DNA of 11,362 nt from SAR202 cluster bacterium (lineage in GTDB: Bacteria > Chloroflexota > Dehalococcoidia > Lucifugimonadales > UBA826): NCBI GenBank assembly GCA_009392675.1, contig VFFY01000247.1:1-11362 (forward strand), read 5' to 3'. This document shows, in pieces, positions 1 through 6,807 of the stretch; the stretch's first letter is position 1, and each line of letters opens with the position of its first letter. The notes beneath the pieces are model-generated. The model did not search any database. It was given only the letters and a program-made list of their open reading frames with translations, and was not told the DNA's origin. Position numbers and translations under genes: made by a program.

Positions 1-632
1 ATTTTTCTCCAAGTTTCCCAAAGATCAGGTCGTTCGTATTCGTAGATGAGGTTTCTGTCTCTTTTCCATACCCACCTTCCGTCAGCTTTTGATATCGTCA
101 TTACTTCAGCCTGAAATCTGACCATTGCTTCTGAAGACTGGGGTTGTCTGGACCGTATTCTGTCGACAATATCTTCAAAAGTATCCCATTCGTCAGATTC
201 GTTTTTATACCTTTTAAACATTGAACTCGAAGACTCGTTAACTGCGTCCGGATCTATATCAACAATCACTAACGCTTTAACCTGTTTTTGATTTTGAGCA
301 GCATATGACAAGGCATATCTTCCTCCAGCTGAATGACCAATCAATATTGGATTTTCGAGGCCTAATTTTGAAATAGTTGCCTCGACGTCGGATACATAAT
401 CTAAGAATGTGTAATGCCCGGGAGTATGATCGCTATCGCCATGGCCTCTGCTATCCAGAGCCACCACCCAGTATTCGCTAGACATGGATTGGGCAAATAC
501 TTCCCAACTCCTACCGCAGTCTTGCAGACCGTGTAGCAAAAGTATTGAAGGATTAGATCTATCACCCCATTCAGAACAATTTAGTCGCACGCCGGAATGA
601 TTGAATTTGATTTGCCTGCGGGTATCGCCCAT
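1..632 (-). CDS. alpha/beta hydrolase (3' end beyond window)
   Basis: My translation from the ATG at 632 gives 210 codons, still open at the left edge, so the C-terminus is missing. The protein shows the alpha/beta-hydrolase fold in order: the oxyanion-hole strand LLLHG (residues 31-35), the DSRGHGDSD segment (60-68), the nucleophile elbow GHSAGG (99-104, Ser101 as nucleophile) and the following strand LVIVDIDP (121-128). The catalytic His, and probably the acid residue, lie in the part not visible. No signal peptide is seen, so it is likely cytoplasmic. Substrate is unknown; the family includes esterases, epoxide hydrolases, dehalogenases and C-C hydrolases, and nothing here separates them. 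Its start overlaps the stop of the upstream thioredoxin gene by one base (TGATG), so translation is probably coupled. The family call is firm; the function is open. Confidence 0.9.
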   Translation of the reverse strand, partial: MGDTRRQIKFNHSGVRLNCSEWGDRSNPSILLLHGLQDCGRSWEVFAQSMSSEYWVVALDSRGHGDSDHTPGHYTFLDYVSDVEATISKLGLENPILIGHSAGGRYALSYAAQNQKQVKALVIVDIDPDAVNESSSSMFKRYKNESDEWDTFEDIVDRIRSRQPQSSEAMVRFQAEVMTISKADGRWVWKRDRNLIYEYERPDLWETWRK

Positions 633-1252
633 CAGTTGAATCTCCTAAATCCGTCTTGGTTTTTATCAGAGCCATACATACTCTGAAATGAATCATTTTC
701 TAATGATTCAACCCTTGATTTCAAACTTGACTCACCAATTGAACCAACCCATCGACCTATAATAATACCCTCCCGGTTTATAAAAAATGTAACTGGCAGT
801 CCAGTCACTCCATAGTCCACCATTATTTTTCCGTCCTTATCTATTGCATTGGTAAATGTGACATCAAATTCCTTAATGTACCTATCAGCGTCGGCCACAG
901 TATCTTGGACGTTTATTCCTATCAGTACCACACCTTTTTGCCGATACAATCTCCACATTTTTTCAAAATGGGGTGTTTCATCTCTGCAAGGGGGACACCA
1001 AGAGGCCCAAAAATTCAGAACAATTGGTGAACCAAGATAATTTGATAAAGATACTGAATCTCCATCTATAGCAGCAGCAAGAAATTCGGGTGATTTTTCC
1101 CCTATCAATTGCTCACCACTCCTTCCCGTTACAGAGGTTCTGTTAGAAAGGCCTGTAGCAAGAAATATTGTAAACAGTGATATAAGTATGGCCAATACTA
1201 AGATGGCAATTCCCTTCACAACATTAGTATTGCCTTGAATTGTTGATCTCAT
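632..1252 (-). CDS. membrane-anchored TlpA/ResA-type thioredoxin
   Basis: This 206-residue protein has one N-terminal hydrophobic segment (about residues 11-32) with no lipobox, followed by a thioredoxin domain on the outer side of the membrane. The domain begins with the AhpC/TSA-TlpA pattern GEKSPEF (51-57). It has the redox motif WCPPC (85-89), the cis-proline region TGLPVTFFI (150-158, Pro153) and a closing GRWVG strand. These are typical of TlpA, ResA and CcmG/DsbE proteins, which reduce disulfides in extracytoplasmic proteins, often apocytochrome c or copper-site proteins. No cytochrome maturation genes are adjacent, so the client is unknown. The start at 1252 is chosen because the anchor needs it and the next Met is residue 99; no strong Shine-Dalgarno precedes it. 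A candidate promoter lies at 1303-1332. The stop overlaps the start of the hydrolase gene. Confidence 0.9.
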   Translation of the reverse strand: MRSTIQGNTNVVKGIAILVLAILISLFTIFLATGLSNRTSVTGRSGEQLIGEKSPEFLAAAIDGDSVSLSNYLGSPIVLNFWASWCPPCRDETPHFEKMWRLYRQKGVVLIGINVQDTVADADRYIKEFDVTFTNAIDKDGKIMVDYGVTGLPVTFFINREGIIIGRWVGSIGESSLKSRVESLENDSFQSMYGSDKNQDGFRRFN

Positions 1253-1302
1253 GACACTCGGGGATATGAATTGTCTTACGTAATAAGCATGCTTCGATTA
1301 AT

Positions 1303-1332
1303 ATTATAAAGTGAAAAGGGGTAGTCTGTGAG
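1303..1332 (-). promoter_or_regulatory. candidate promoter for the thioredoxin-hydrolase pair
   Basis: On the minus strand a perfect TATAAT (1308 to 1303) is preceded, after 18 bp, by CTCACA (1332 to 1327), which matches four of six -35 positions. Transcription would start about 45 bases before the thioredoxin ATG. The -35 lies inside the stem of the upstream terminator. AT-rich sequence makes chance TATAAT likely, so this is tentative. Confidence 0.35.
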
Positions 1333-1343
1333 ACTCCCCCTTT
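1315..1343 (-). terminator. intrinsic terminator after the ThDP enzyme gene
   Basis: On the minus strand, 22 bases past the stop codon at 1366-1368, AAAGGGG pairs with CCCCTTT (7 bp). After a single mismatch, AGTCT pairs with AGACT (5 bp) around a three-base loop. The stem is followed by TTTTCACTTT, a U-rich run interrupted by CA. This fits a Rho-independent terminator and separates the ThDP enzyme gene from the thioredoxin gene. Confidence 0.75.
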
Positions 1344-1365
1344 AAGCAATTTTCAGGATACACGA

Positions 1366-3006
1366 TTAAAAATTTGATCGTCGATCTTCCATATTTGAAT
1401 GGACATCTATAAGTACTGTTTTGCCATCCGCATTCAATTGTTTTGCCTGTTCCAAGGCTGAAGCTATCTCCTCGGGCTTTGTCACCGTTATCCCAACCGC
1501 TCCGAGGCCTTCAGCAATCTTGGCATAATCACCGGTCATGTAAGTTGTGCCAAAGGATTCCCTTGCTGTCGGATATCCACCTGGGTAAGTAGCCATACCG
1601 CCATTGTTTAAAACAATTGTTGTTATTGGTGCACCCGCTCGAACGGAAGTTTCTATGTCCAACCCCGACATACCAAAGGCTCCATCGCCCATAATATTCA
1701 TACAGAATTTGTCCGGACATGCCATTTTCACACCAGTCATTAGTGGAATACCATACCCTAAGTGGGTAGTTTTCCCCCAACCGACGTAACTATGAGGCAC
1801 TGTGCCAGGATAAAAAGGCATTATTATGTCTCTTGGAGCTCCAGCATCATGTGTCACTATGCTATTTTCTTTATCAAGGACGTTAATCATCTCGCCAATG
1901 ACTCTGTATGGGGTGATTGGAGTCTCATTTGAGTTAAGGGCTTCGCTCCATTCTGCCATCCACTTATCGTTTATTTCAGCAATTTGATCTGCCAATTCTG
2001 AGGAGCTTTTTCTGTCTTCCCCGGCAAGTTGAGCCTTAACTTCGTTTACCATCATGGCAAGGGTTAGTTTTGTATCGCCAACCAACCCCACATCAACATT
2101 ATAATCCTTATTCAAATCAGCCACGGTCTCAGTGTTATGTATCATCACTTTCCCATCTGGTATCGGTTGCCCATAGCCAGTCCGAGTAAGGCTAGTCCCT
2201 ACACCTAATAAAACATCTGATTCCTGAAGCCATGTCCTTGCCTGTAACGAAGTTGCGGAACTTCCGGAACCAAGAGCCAAAGGATGTCTTTGGTCGAACC
2301 CGGATTTACCAGGCATCGTACAGTAAACTGGGATTTGGGAAATTTCGGCCAATTCCGTAAGCTCCGGAGATGCCCCTGACATCAAAACACCCATTCCCGA
2401 CCAGATCACAGGTTTTTTCGCTGCAAGCAACAATCTAACCGCCTCTTTAATCTCTGCTGGGTCTGGAGCGAATTTATGTCTTTTAGGAGGAGAGTAAGAA
2501 GAAACAACTGAATCATCTACCTCCATCTCACCCACGTCTGCGGGTATTTCGACAATGACAGGACCTGCCCTACCATTTCTTAAGGCGTGAAAGGCCCTCC
2601 TCATAATAGATGATACCTGGCCGGGTTGAAATATCACTTCGGCAGACACTGAAACCGATTCATAAGTTCTAGCTGGGGAAAAATTCGGCTTAACCGATCG
2701 GGCTGACACTGCTGGGCCACCAGGAAGATATAGAATTGGCACATTATCCGCATACGCCTGGGCCAAACCTCCCATCGTGTTCTCAGATCCTGGTCCACCT
2801 TGGGTTATCAAAACTCCAAACTCTTCTCGGTTTTTCATACGGCTAAACCCATCCACCGCCATTGCTGCTCCTCGTTCTTGACGGAACATGACGGGATTGA
2901 TTCCAACTTCGGCCACTGCCTCAATCAAGTTATTGGATGGAAAGCACCCTGCCCACTCAATTCCTTCAGCTTTTAATATCCTTGCTACAGCATCAAGCAC
3001 TTTCAT
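1366..3006 (-). CDS. thiamine-diphosphate-dependent enzyme, acetolactate synthase/decarboxylase-like
   Basis: This 546-residue protein has the three-domain layout of the acetolactate synthase/benzoylformate decarboxylase/oxalyl-CoA decarboxylase superfamily. The N-terminal pyrimidine domain has the cofactor-activating Glu44 in FRQERGA (41-47) and the QGGPG turn (69-73). The central domain spans roughly 185-325 (KKPVIWSGMG at 197-206). The C-terminal domain has the ThDP/Mg motif GDG (440-442), then 24 residues, then NN (467-468). Such enzymes cleave or join 2-keto acids or acyl-CoAs. No ilvN-type regulatory subunit or other ilv gene is nearby, so it is probably not the biosynthetic acetolactate synthase. 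It is shorter than most IlvB proteins (about 560-600 residues). A good GGAGG (3017-3021) sits 10 bases before the ATG. It is transcribed alone, divergently from birA, and ends at the hairpin 1315-1343. The substrate cannot be assigned. Confidence 0.9.
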   Translation of the reverse strand: MKVLDAVARILKAEGIEWAGCFPSNNLIEAVAEVGINPVMFRQERGAAMAVDGFSRMKNREEFGVLITQGGPGSENTMGGLAQAYADNVPILYLPGGPAVSARSVKPNFSPARTYESVSVSAEVIFQPGQVSSIMRRAFHALRNGRAGPVIVEIPADVGEMEVDDSVVSSYSPPKRHKFAPDPAEIKEAVRLLLAAKKPVIWSGMGVLMSGASPELTELAEISQIPVYCTMPGKSGFDQRHPLALGSGSSATSLQARTWLQESDVLLGVGTSLTRTGYGQPIPDGKVMIHNTETVADLNKDYNVDVGLVGDTKLTLAMMVNEVKAQLAGEDRKSSSELADQIAEINDKWMAEWSEALNSNETPITPYRVIGEMINVLDKENSIVTHDAGAPRDIIMPFYPGTVPHSYVGWGKTTHLGYGIPLMTGVKMACPDKFCMNIMGDGAFGMSGLDIETSVRAGAPITTIVLNNGGMATYPGGYPTARESFGTTYMTGDYAKIAEGLGAVGITVTKPEEIASALEQAKQLNADGKTVLIDVHSNMEDRRSNF

Positions 3007-3229
3007 GAATATGAATCCTCCAATTAGAATAACTATTTATCTCTGGCAATTGGTAAGCATGGCAGGTTTAGACATGGCACTACTCAAAAGCCGGTCAAAC
3101 CACATTGTAATTGGCATAAATATCATTATCAACCTGAGTATACTAGTCGAAATTACTCGTTACGCTAAACTTAATTAGAGTGAAATTCGGCCAAGGTTCA
3201 TCTCTATTAATCAACAGTGAAAAAAGAAA
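3007..3229. promoter_or_regulatory. divergent intergenic region between the ThDP enzyme gene and birA
   Basis: This 223-bp gap must carry the promoters of both divergent transcripts. It holds the GGAGG Shine-Dalgarno of the ThDP enzyme gene (3017-3021) and, for the plus strand, a -10-like TATACT at 3139-3144. I found no convincing -35 at the right distance in either direction. CCAATTA (3020-3026) and TAATTGG (3108-3114) form a wide inverted repeat, with CAATTGG between them (3048-3053). I give that pattern little weight in AT-rich DNA. Confidence 0.4.
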
Positions 3230-3988
3230 ATGCAAATTGGACAAAAAATACACCATGTACTAGAAATAAATTCTACGATGGAAGCCTGTAAACGTTTGTC
3301 TATTTTAGGGGAGCCAAACGGAACCATAGTGTCGGCAAATTACCAAAAATCCGGCAGAGGTCGGTTCAAAAGGAAATGGGTATCTCCGAGTGGCGACAAC
3401 ATCCAAATGTCGGTACTGCTTAGATCCAACCAGCAGGAACTAAAATATCTTAATATTTTCGCATCAATGGCTGTACTCGCTACCTGTGAACAAACCCTAG
3501 GGGTTCATGGAAGTATTAAATGGCCTAATGATGTTCAAATCAACGGCAAAAAAATCGCAGGAATATTAATCGAAACAGTGTTCGAAGGTGAAAAAGCCGT
3601 ATCTTCCGTGATTGGAATCGGTTTAAACGTCAACCTCGACGTAAAAACCCAAACTGATATTGAAGACACAGCAACTTCTCTTAAATGTGAAAAAGGCAGG
3701 TATATAAGCCGTTCCGTAATTCTAAAAAAGCTTATAACTCAATTAAATTTTTATTACTCTCAAATTAGCGACGGCAGTTTTTTGACCCAACGATGGTCTG
3801 ATAAATTGAGCACGATAGGAGAAGAGGTAACTTTGTCACTCGGGCAAAATCCGGAAGAAAATGTTTTGGTTGGGTTGGCGGAATCAATCAGTGATGACGG
3901 TGGACTAATAATCCGGAAGACGGACGGTTCGCTTTTCACAGCGAATGCTGGTGAAGTGACTTTAGCCAAAAGAGGAAAAATATTGTGA
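3230..3988 (+). CDS. birA: biotin--[acetyl-CoA-carboxylase] ligase, monofunctional
   Basis: The enzyme activates biotin with ATP to biotinyl-AMP and transfers it to the lysine of biotin carboxyl carrier domains. Diagnostic motifs are EINSTM (12-17), the biotinyl-AMP loop SGRGRFKRKW (41-50), KWPNDV (97-102), GKKIAGILIE (106-115) and GIGLNVN (129-135). The C-terminal cap (about 205-252) looks like the usual small SH3-like domain. The protein starts directly with the catalytic domain and has no N-terminal winged helix, so it should be a ligase and not a repressor (class I). An in-frame TGA at 3218-3220 rules out an upstream start. The Shine-Dalgarno is weak (an A-rich stretch). Two SDR genes follow at 32 and 43 bases, probably in one transcript. 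The biotin-dependent carboxylase it serves is not in the window. Confidence 0.95.
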   Translation: MQIGQKIHHVLEINSTMEACKRLSILGEPNGTIVSANYQKSGRGRFKRKWVSPSGDNIQMSVLLRSNQQELKYLNIFASMAVLATCEQTLGVHGSIKWPNDVQINGKKIAGILIETVFEGEKAVSSVIGIGLNVNLDVKTQTDIEDTATSLKCEKGRYISRSVILKKLITQLNFYYSQISDGSFLTQRWSDKLSTIGEEVTLSLGQNPEENVLVGLAESISDDGGLIIRKTDGSLFTANAGEVTLAKRGKIL

Positions 3989-4009
3989 TAGATTGATCAT
4001 CAAAAATTT

Positions 4010-4013
4010 GGAG
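4010..4013 (+). promoter_or_regulatory. Shine-Dalgarno that decides the first SDR start
   Basis: GGAG lies one base before an ATG at 4015, too close to use, but seven bases before a second in-frame ATG at 4021. The SDR gene therefore most likely starts at 4021. Confidence 0.7.
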
Positions 4014-4020
4014 TATGGAA

Positions 4021-4827
4021 ATGCTTGAAAAACTTAGTTTAGAAGACAAAACAATTGTCATAACGGGTGGAGGTACTGGTTTAGGTAAGGAAATGTGCCT
4101 AGCTATGGCCCGAGCCGGAGCTAACCTCGTAATTGCAGCAAGAAGGCTTGAACCAATTGAAGAAGTATCAAAACTGGTCCAAGGTTTGGGGCGTAGATCA
4201 TTAGCGATCTCGACTGACGCAACAAACACCTCTGATATCAAAACACTGTTTGATACTGTACTGGAAGAATTCGGAAAAGTTGATGTCCTGATCAACAACG
4301 CTGGAATTGTGAGAGAAGATTCTGCGAAACCGATTTGGGAAATAACCGATGAAAGTTGGAAAATTGGAATCGATGTGAATCTATCTACAGCTTTTTATTG
4401 TTCCAGAGAGATATCAAAGCATATGGTAGACAATGGTGGCGGAAAAATTGTGCACGTATCCTCCGGTTTTGGGTTTAGGGGTGGAAGAGACAATTACATG
4501 TATGCTGCAGGAAAAGGGGGAATTGTAAATTTAACTAGAGCTATGGCAACAAGCCTAGGCAGATATGGAATTACCACAAATTGCATAGTCCCTGGGTTCA
4601 TACCCACAGAGGTCACGGATCCAACTAGCGATAGATCCCAACAGCGTGGAAAATTTATACCAATTGGCAGGGTTGGACAACCTTCGGAAATGGGCCCCTT
4701 GGCAGTTTATTTAGCCTCTGAGGCCTCAGATTATATGAATGGCGAGTTTTTTGCCATTGATGGTGGTGGTCTAGCTGGCGGTATAGCACCCACTCTTCAT
4801 GCACCAGATATACCATTAGAAATTTAA
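4021..4827 (+). CDS. short-chain dehydrogenase/reductase (catalytically complete)
   Basis: This is a classical SDR of 268 residues from the ATG at 4021 (270 if the poorly placed ATG at 4015 is used). It should reduce a carbonyl or oxidise an alcohol with NAD(P). From the 4021 start, the Rossmann motif TGGGTGLG is at 15-22. The NNAG motif is at 92-95, catalytic Ser148 sits in VSS, and Tyr161 and Lys165 form YAAGK with the usual Ser-to-Tyr spacing of 13. The tail of FAIDGGG is the common tetramer-forming end. Basic residues at the end of the second strand (AARR, 39-42) lean towards NADP(H), which is inference. It resembles FabG and gluconate/sugar dehydrogenases, but the substrate is unknown. 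It lies between birA and a degenerate SDR gene, likely in one operon. Confidence 0.93.
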   Translation: MLEKLSLEDKTIVITGGGTGLGKEMCLAMARAGANLVIAARRLEPIEEVSKLVQGLGRRSLAISTDATNTSDIKTLFDTVLEEFGKVDVLINNAGIVREDSAKPIWEITDESWKIGIDVNLSTAFYCSREISKHMVDNGGGKIVHVSSGFGFRGGRDNYMYAAGKGGIVNLTRAMATSLGRYGITTNCIVPGFIPTEVTDPTSDRSQQRGKFIPIGRVGQPSEMGPLAVYLASEASDYMNGEFFAIDGGGLAGGIAPTLHAPDIPLEI

Positions 4828-4870
4828 TTTCGATATAGCCAACATCGCTAATTCAAGGAGCAGATCTACT

Positions 4871-5629
4871 ATGAGTACACCAGAAGGATGGAACCTAACG
4901 GGTAAGAAAGCTATCATAAGTGCCGATCGTAGAGGTTGGACCAAGTTTTTTGCCAGTGCTTTAGCAGAAGCAGGCGCCGATGTAGCAATAATAGGATCGG
5001 AAAATTCTGATATGGAAGAAGCCCACAATAAGGCATCCGACTATGGACATAAGGTAATCAGCCAAACAACTGATCTAATGTCCAAGGCCTCCATTGATAA
5101 ATCCATCCAAAGCATAAATGATGACTTTGGGACGATAGACATCCTGGTGAATAATGCCAAGGCTAATTTTGGAAAAAGGTTTGAAGAGGTAACAGAATCG
5201 GAATTTGACACTCTAATGGATTTCAATCTCAAATCCATGTTTCTAACTTGCCAATCAGTAGGGCAAACTATGTTAAAAAATAAAAGAGGTCGCATAATAA
5301 ATATGACCTCTGACCTAGCTGTGAGAGGTTTGTGGAACTCTGTGGTCCCATGTGCCTCTGAAGGAGCAATACACCAGCTAACCTCTTCCCTGGCACTTGA
5401 GTGGGGCCGGGACGGAATAAGGGTTAATGGTATCGGAGCAGGGTGGCTTAGCACCAAACAGGAATCAGATCCCAGTGAACCTGATTTATTAGAGAGATAC
5501 TTACCCTCGAGAAGAAAAGGGCATCCAAACAACCTTACACAAATGTTGGTGTACCTCTCGTCGGATGCATGCGATTTTGTGACTGGTCAAACAATATTCA
5601 TCGACGGGGGTGCGCTTGCCCATGCCTAG
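4871..5629 (+). CDS. degenerate SDR-fold protein, probable pseudoenzyme
   Basis: This 252-residue protein is clearly SDR-fold. It has the NNA turn (94-96), Asn119 in DFNLKS, NMTS with Ser147, RVNGIGAGW (184-192) and the C-terminal GQTIFIDGG (239-247). The key catalytic positions are changed. The YxxxK motif reads P-C-A-S-E (Pro160 and Glu164 in place of Tyr and Lys), with Pro160 exactly 13 residues after Ser147 as expected for the alignment. The cofactor loop TGxxxGxG reads S-A-D-R-R-G-W-T (17-24), losing two of three glycines, and NNAG has become NNAK. The reading frame is intact and an AAGGAG sits 10 bases before the ATG, so it is expressed and not a decayed gene. It follows the complete SDR by 43 bases. 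Possible roles are a structural partner of that SDR or a ligand-binding protein. Confidence 0.9.
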   Translation: MSTPEGWNLTGKKAIISADRRGWTKFFASALAEAGADVAIIGSENSDMEEAHNKASDYGHKVISQTTDLMSKASIDKSIQSINDDFGTIDILVNNAKANFGKRFEEVTESEFDTLMDFNLKSMFLTCQSVGQTMLKNKRGRIINMTSDLAVRGLWNSVVPCASEGAIHQLTSSLALEWGRDGIRVNGIGAGWLSTKQESDPSEPDLLERYLPSRRKGHPNNLTQMLVYLSSDACDFVTGQTIFIDGGALAHA

Positions 5630-5715
5630 AGCTTTGTGACCGGTTTACCCAACCTGAAGCATCTCACGTCATCTGAATTTGTAGGGTCTGAAATAACAGC
5701 AAAGCCAGTTGGATA
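5630..5715. other. convergent intergenic gap without a clear terminator
   Basis: The gap separates the plus-strand SDR gene from the minus-strand yggT gene. The only local dyad is a 4-bp GGTT/AACC hairpin at 5642-5654 with no U-run. GCTTTG (5631-5636) and CAAAGC (5700-5705) are too far apart to form a normal terminator. I see no convincing intrinsic terminator for either direction. Confidence 0.5.
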
Positions 5716-5985
5716 TTAAATCAAATTTCGCACGATCACTCTTATAAAATGCAGTAATACCAAAGCCACTACTGGTGAAAAATCAAACATTCCAGTTTTA
5801 GGTAATACTTTCCTTATCGGGCCCATGATAGGTTCGGTAACAGCATAAATCAATCGAATCACAGGAAAAAACGGGCTGCCAGGGGACACATTAAACCAAG
5901 ATACCAAAACCCGAGCCAGTATTGAAAAATAAAGTACTGTTGCGAGCATGTTTAGGAAATTTGCTAGATAAAGTCCCAAACTCAA
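5716..5985 (-). CDS. yggT: YggT family membrane protein
   Basis: This small membrane protein of 89 residues has the single-repeat YggT (DUF/YlmG) layout. A first transmembrane segment (about 5-28) ends in ARVLVSWF (24-31). A loop carries EPIMGPIRKVLP (51-62). A second membrane segment (about 69-88) starts with DFSPVVALVLL (68-78). Family members are linked to membrane organisation, division-site or osmotic functions, with no enzymatic activity known. The start is a TTG at 5985-5983 that overlaps the proC stop in TTGA. An ATG at 5949 would cut off half of the first membrane segment, so TTG is preferred. A proC-yggT neighbourhood is common in bacteria, which supports both calls. It is the last gene of the minus-strand run. 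Confidence 0.9.
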   Translation of the reverse strand: MSLGLYLANFLNMLATVLYFSILARVLVSWFNVSPGSPFFPVIRLIYAVTEPIMGPIRKVLPKTGMFDFSPVVALVLLHFIRVIVRNLI

Positions 5986-6782
5986 TTACCTAACTCAACT
6001 GAGCGATCAAATGCAGCCTTGACTCCGTTGATCAAAGCAGCCCTCAAACCATCATTTTCCATCGAGACCAGGGCTTCTATTGTGGTGCCTCCAGGCGAAG
6101 TGACCATATCACTGAGAACAGAAGGATGTTTACCGCTTTCCAATACCAATTCAGTACTACCCAATACGGTCTGAAGTACTAAATGTCTAGCCATATCTCT
6201 AGGCATCCCTAAATATACACCAGAATCAATCAAAGATTGAATAAATAAAAATACATATGCGGGGCCGCTAGCACTTAGAGCAGTGGCCATATCTATATAT
6301 TTTTCATCGTGAACATAATATTCCTCACCTAAGGTGTTTAGGATTGATGCGATCTCTTCAATATCAGTGGAATTAACTTCATCTGTTGACGTCCATACCA
6401 ACATACCTTTACCTATTTGGGAAGGTGTGTTCGGCATTACTCTAATTATTTGTCGGTGTTCTAATCCCTTCGAAAGATCAGAGGAATTACTTCCAGCCAC
6501 AATAGATATGACTGGACGACCAGGAGAAATTTTTCCCTTAAGATCCTTGTATACCTCTGGTAATGTTTGCGGTTTTACTGCCAATAATATCTTTCCTTTT
6601 TTTTCCAAGATATCAATATTATTTTTTAGACAATTGACTCCATAAGTGTCGGTTAGATATTTCCTCCTATCGGCAATGGGGTCGCTTACATATATTTGAT
6701 CAGAAGAAAACAATCCTTCTTTCAACACACCTGCTATAAACGACTCCGCCATAACGCCACCACCAATAAAAGATATAGTCAT
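5982..6782 (-). CDS. proC: pyrroline-5-carboxylate reductase
   Basis: The enzyme carries out the last step of proline synthesis, NAD(P)H-dependent reduction of 1-pyrroline-5-carboxylate in the cytoplasm. The 266-residue length is normal. The N-terminal Rossmann motif FIGGGVMAES is at 5-14, AVKPQ at 68-72 and RVMPNTP at 114-120. The C-terminal helical dimer domain has ALSASGPAYVFLFIQSL (168-184) and the family signature TSPGGTTIEAL (228-238), which binds substrate. GAGGG (6790-6794) lies seven bases before the ATG. It follows pdxA after a 25-base gap and overlaps yggT by four bases, so all three are probably co-transcribed. Confidence 0.97.
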   Translation of the reverse strand: MTISFIGGGVMAESFIAGVLKEGLFSSDQIYVSDPIADRRKYLTDTYGVNCLKNNIDILEKKGKILLAVKPQTLPEVYKDLKGKISPGRPVISIVAGSNSSDLSKGLEHRQIIRVMPNTPSQIGKGMLVWTSTDEVNSTDIEEIASILNTLGEEYYVHDEKYIDMATALSASGPAYVFLFIQSLIDSGVYLGMPRDMARHLVLQTVLGSTELVLESGKHPSVLSDMVTSPGGTTIEALVSMENDGLRAALINGVKAAFDRSVELGN

Positions 6783-6807
6783 GATTCATCCCTCGAGTCC
6801 ATCATTT

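Noticed and set aside
2888..3178. A 96-codon plus-strand frame antisense to the start of the ThDP gene and into the intergenic gap
   Set aside because: No Shine-Dalgarno, no recognisable domain, and its first half is the shadow of a well-supported gene.
3230..3400. BirA as biotin-operon repressor
   Set aside because: No N-terminal helix-turn-helix is encoded; an in-frame stop lies four codons before the start.
4871..5629. Second SDR gene as a decayed pseudogene
   Set aside because: Full length, no frameshift or internal stop, good ribosome-binding site; changes are confined to functional positions.
5636..5715. Bidirectional terminator between the SDR and yggT genes
   Set aside because: Only a 4-bp stem with no U-run and a widely separated GCTTTG/CAAAGC pair; not a convincing terminator.
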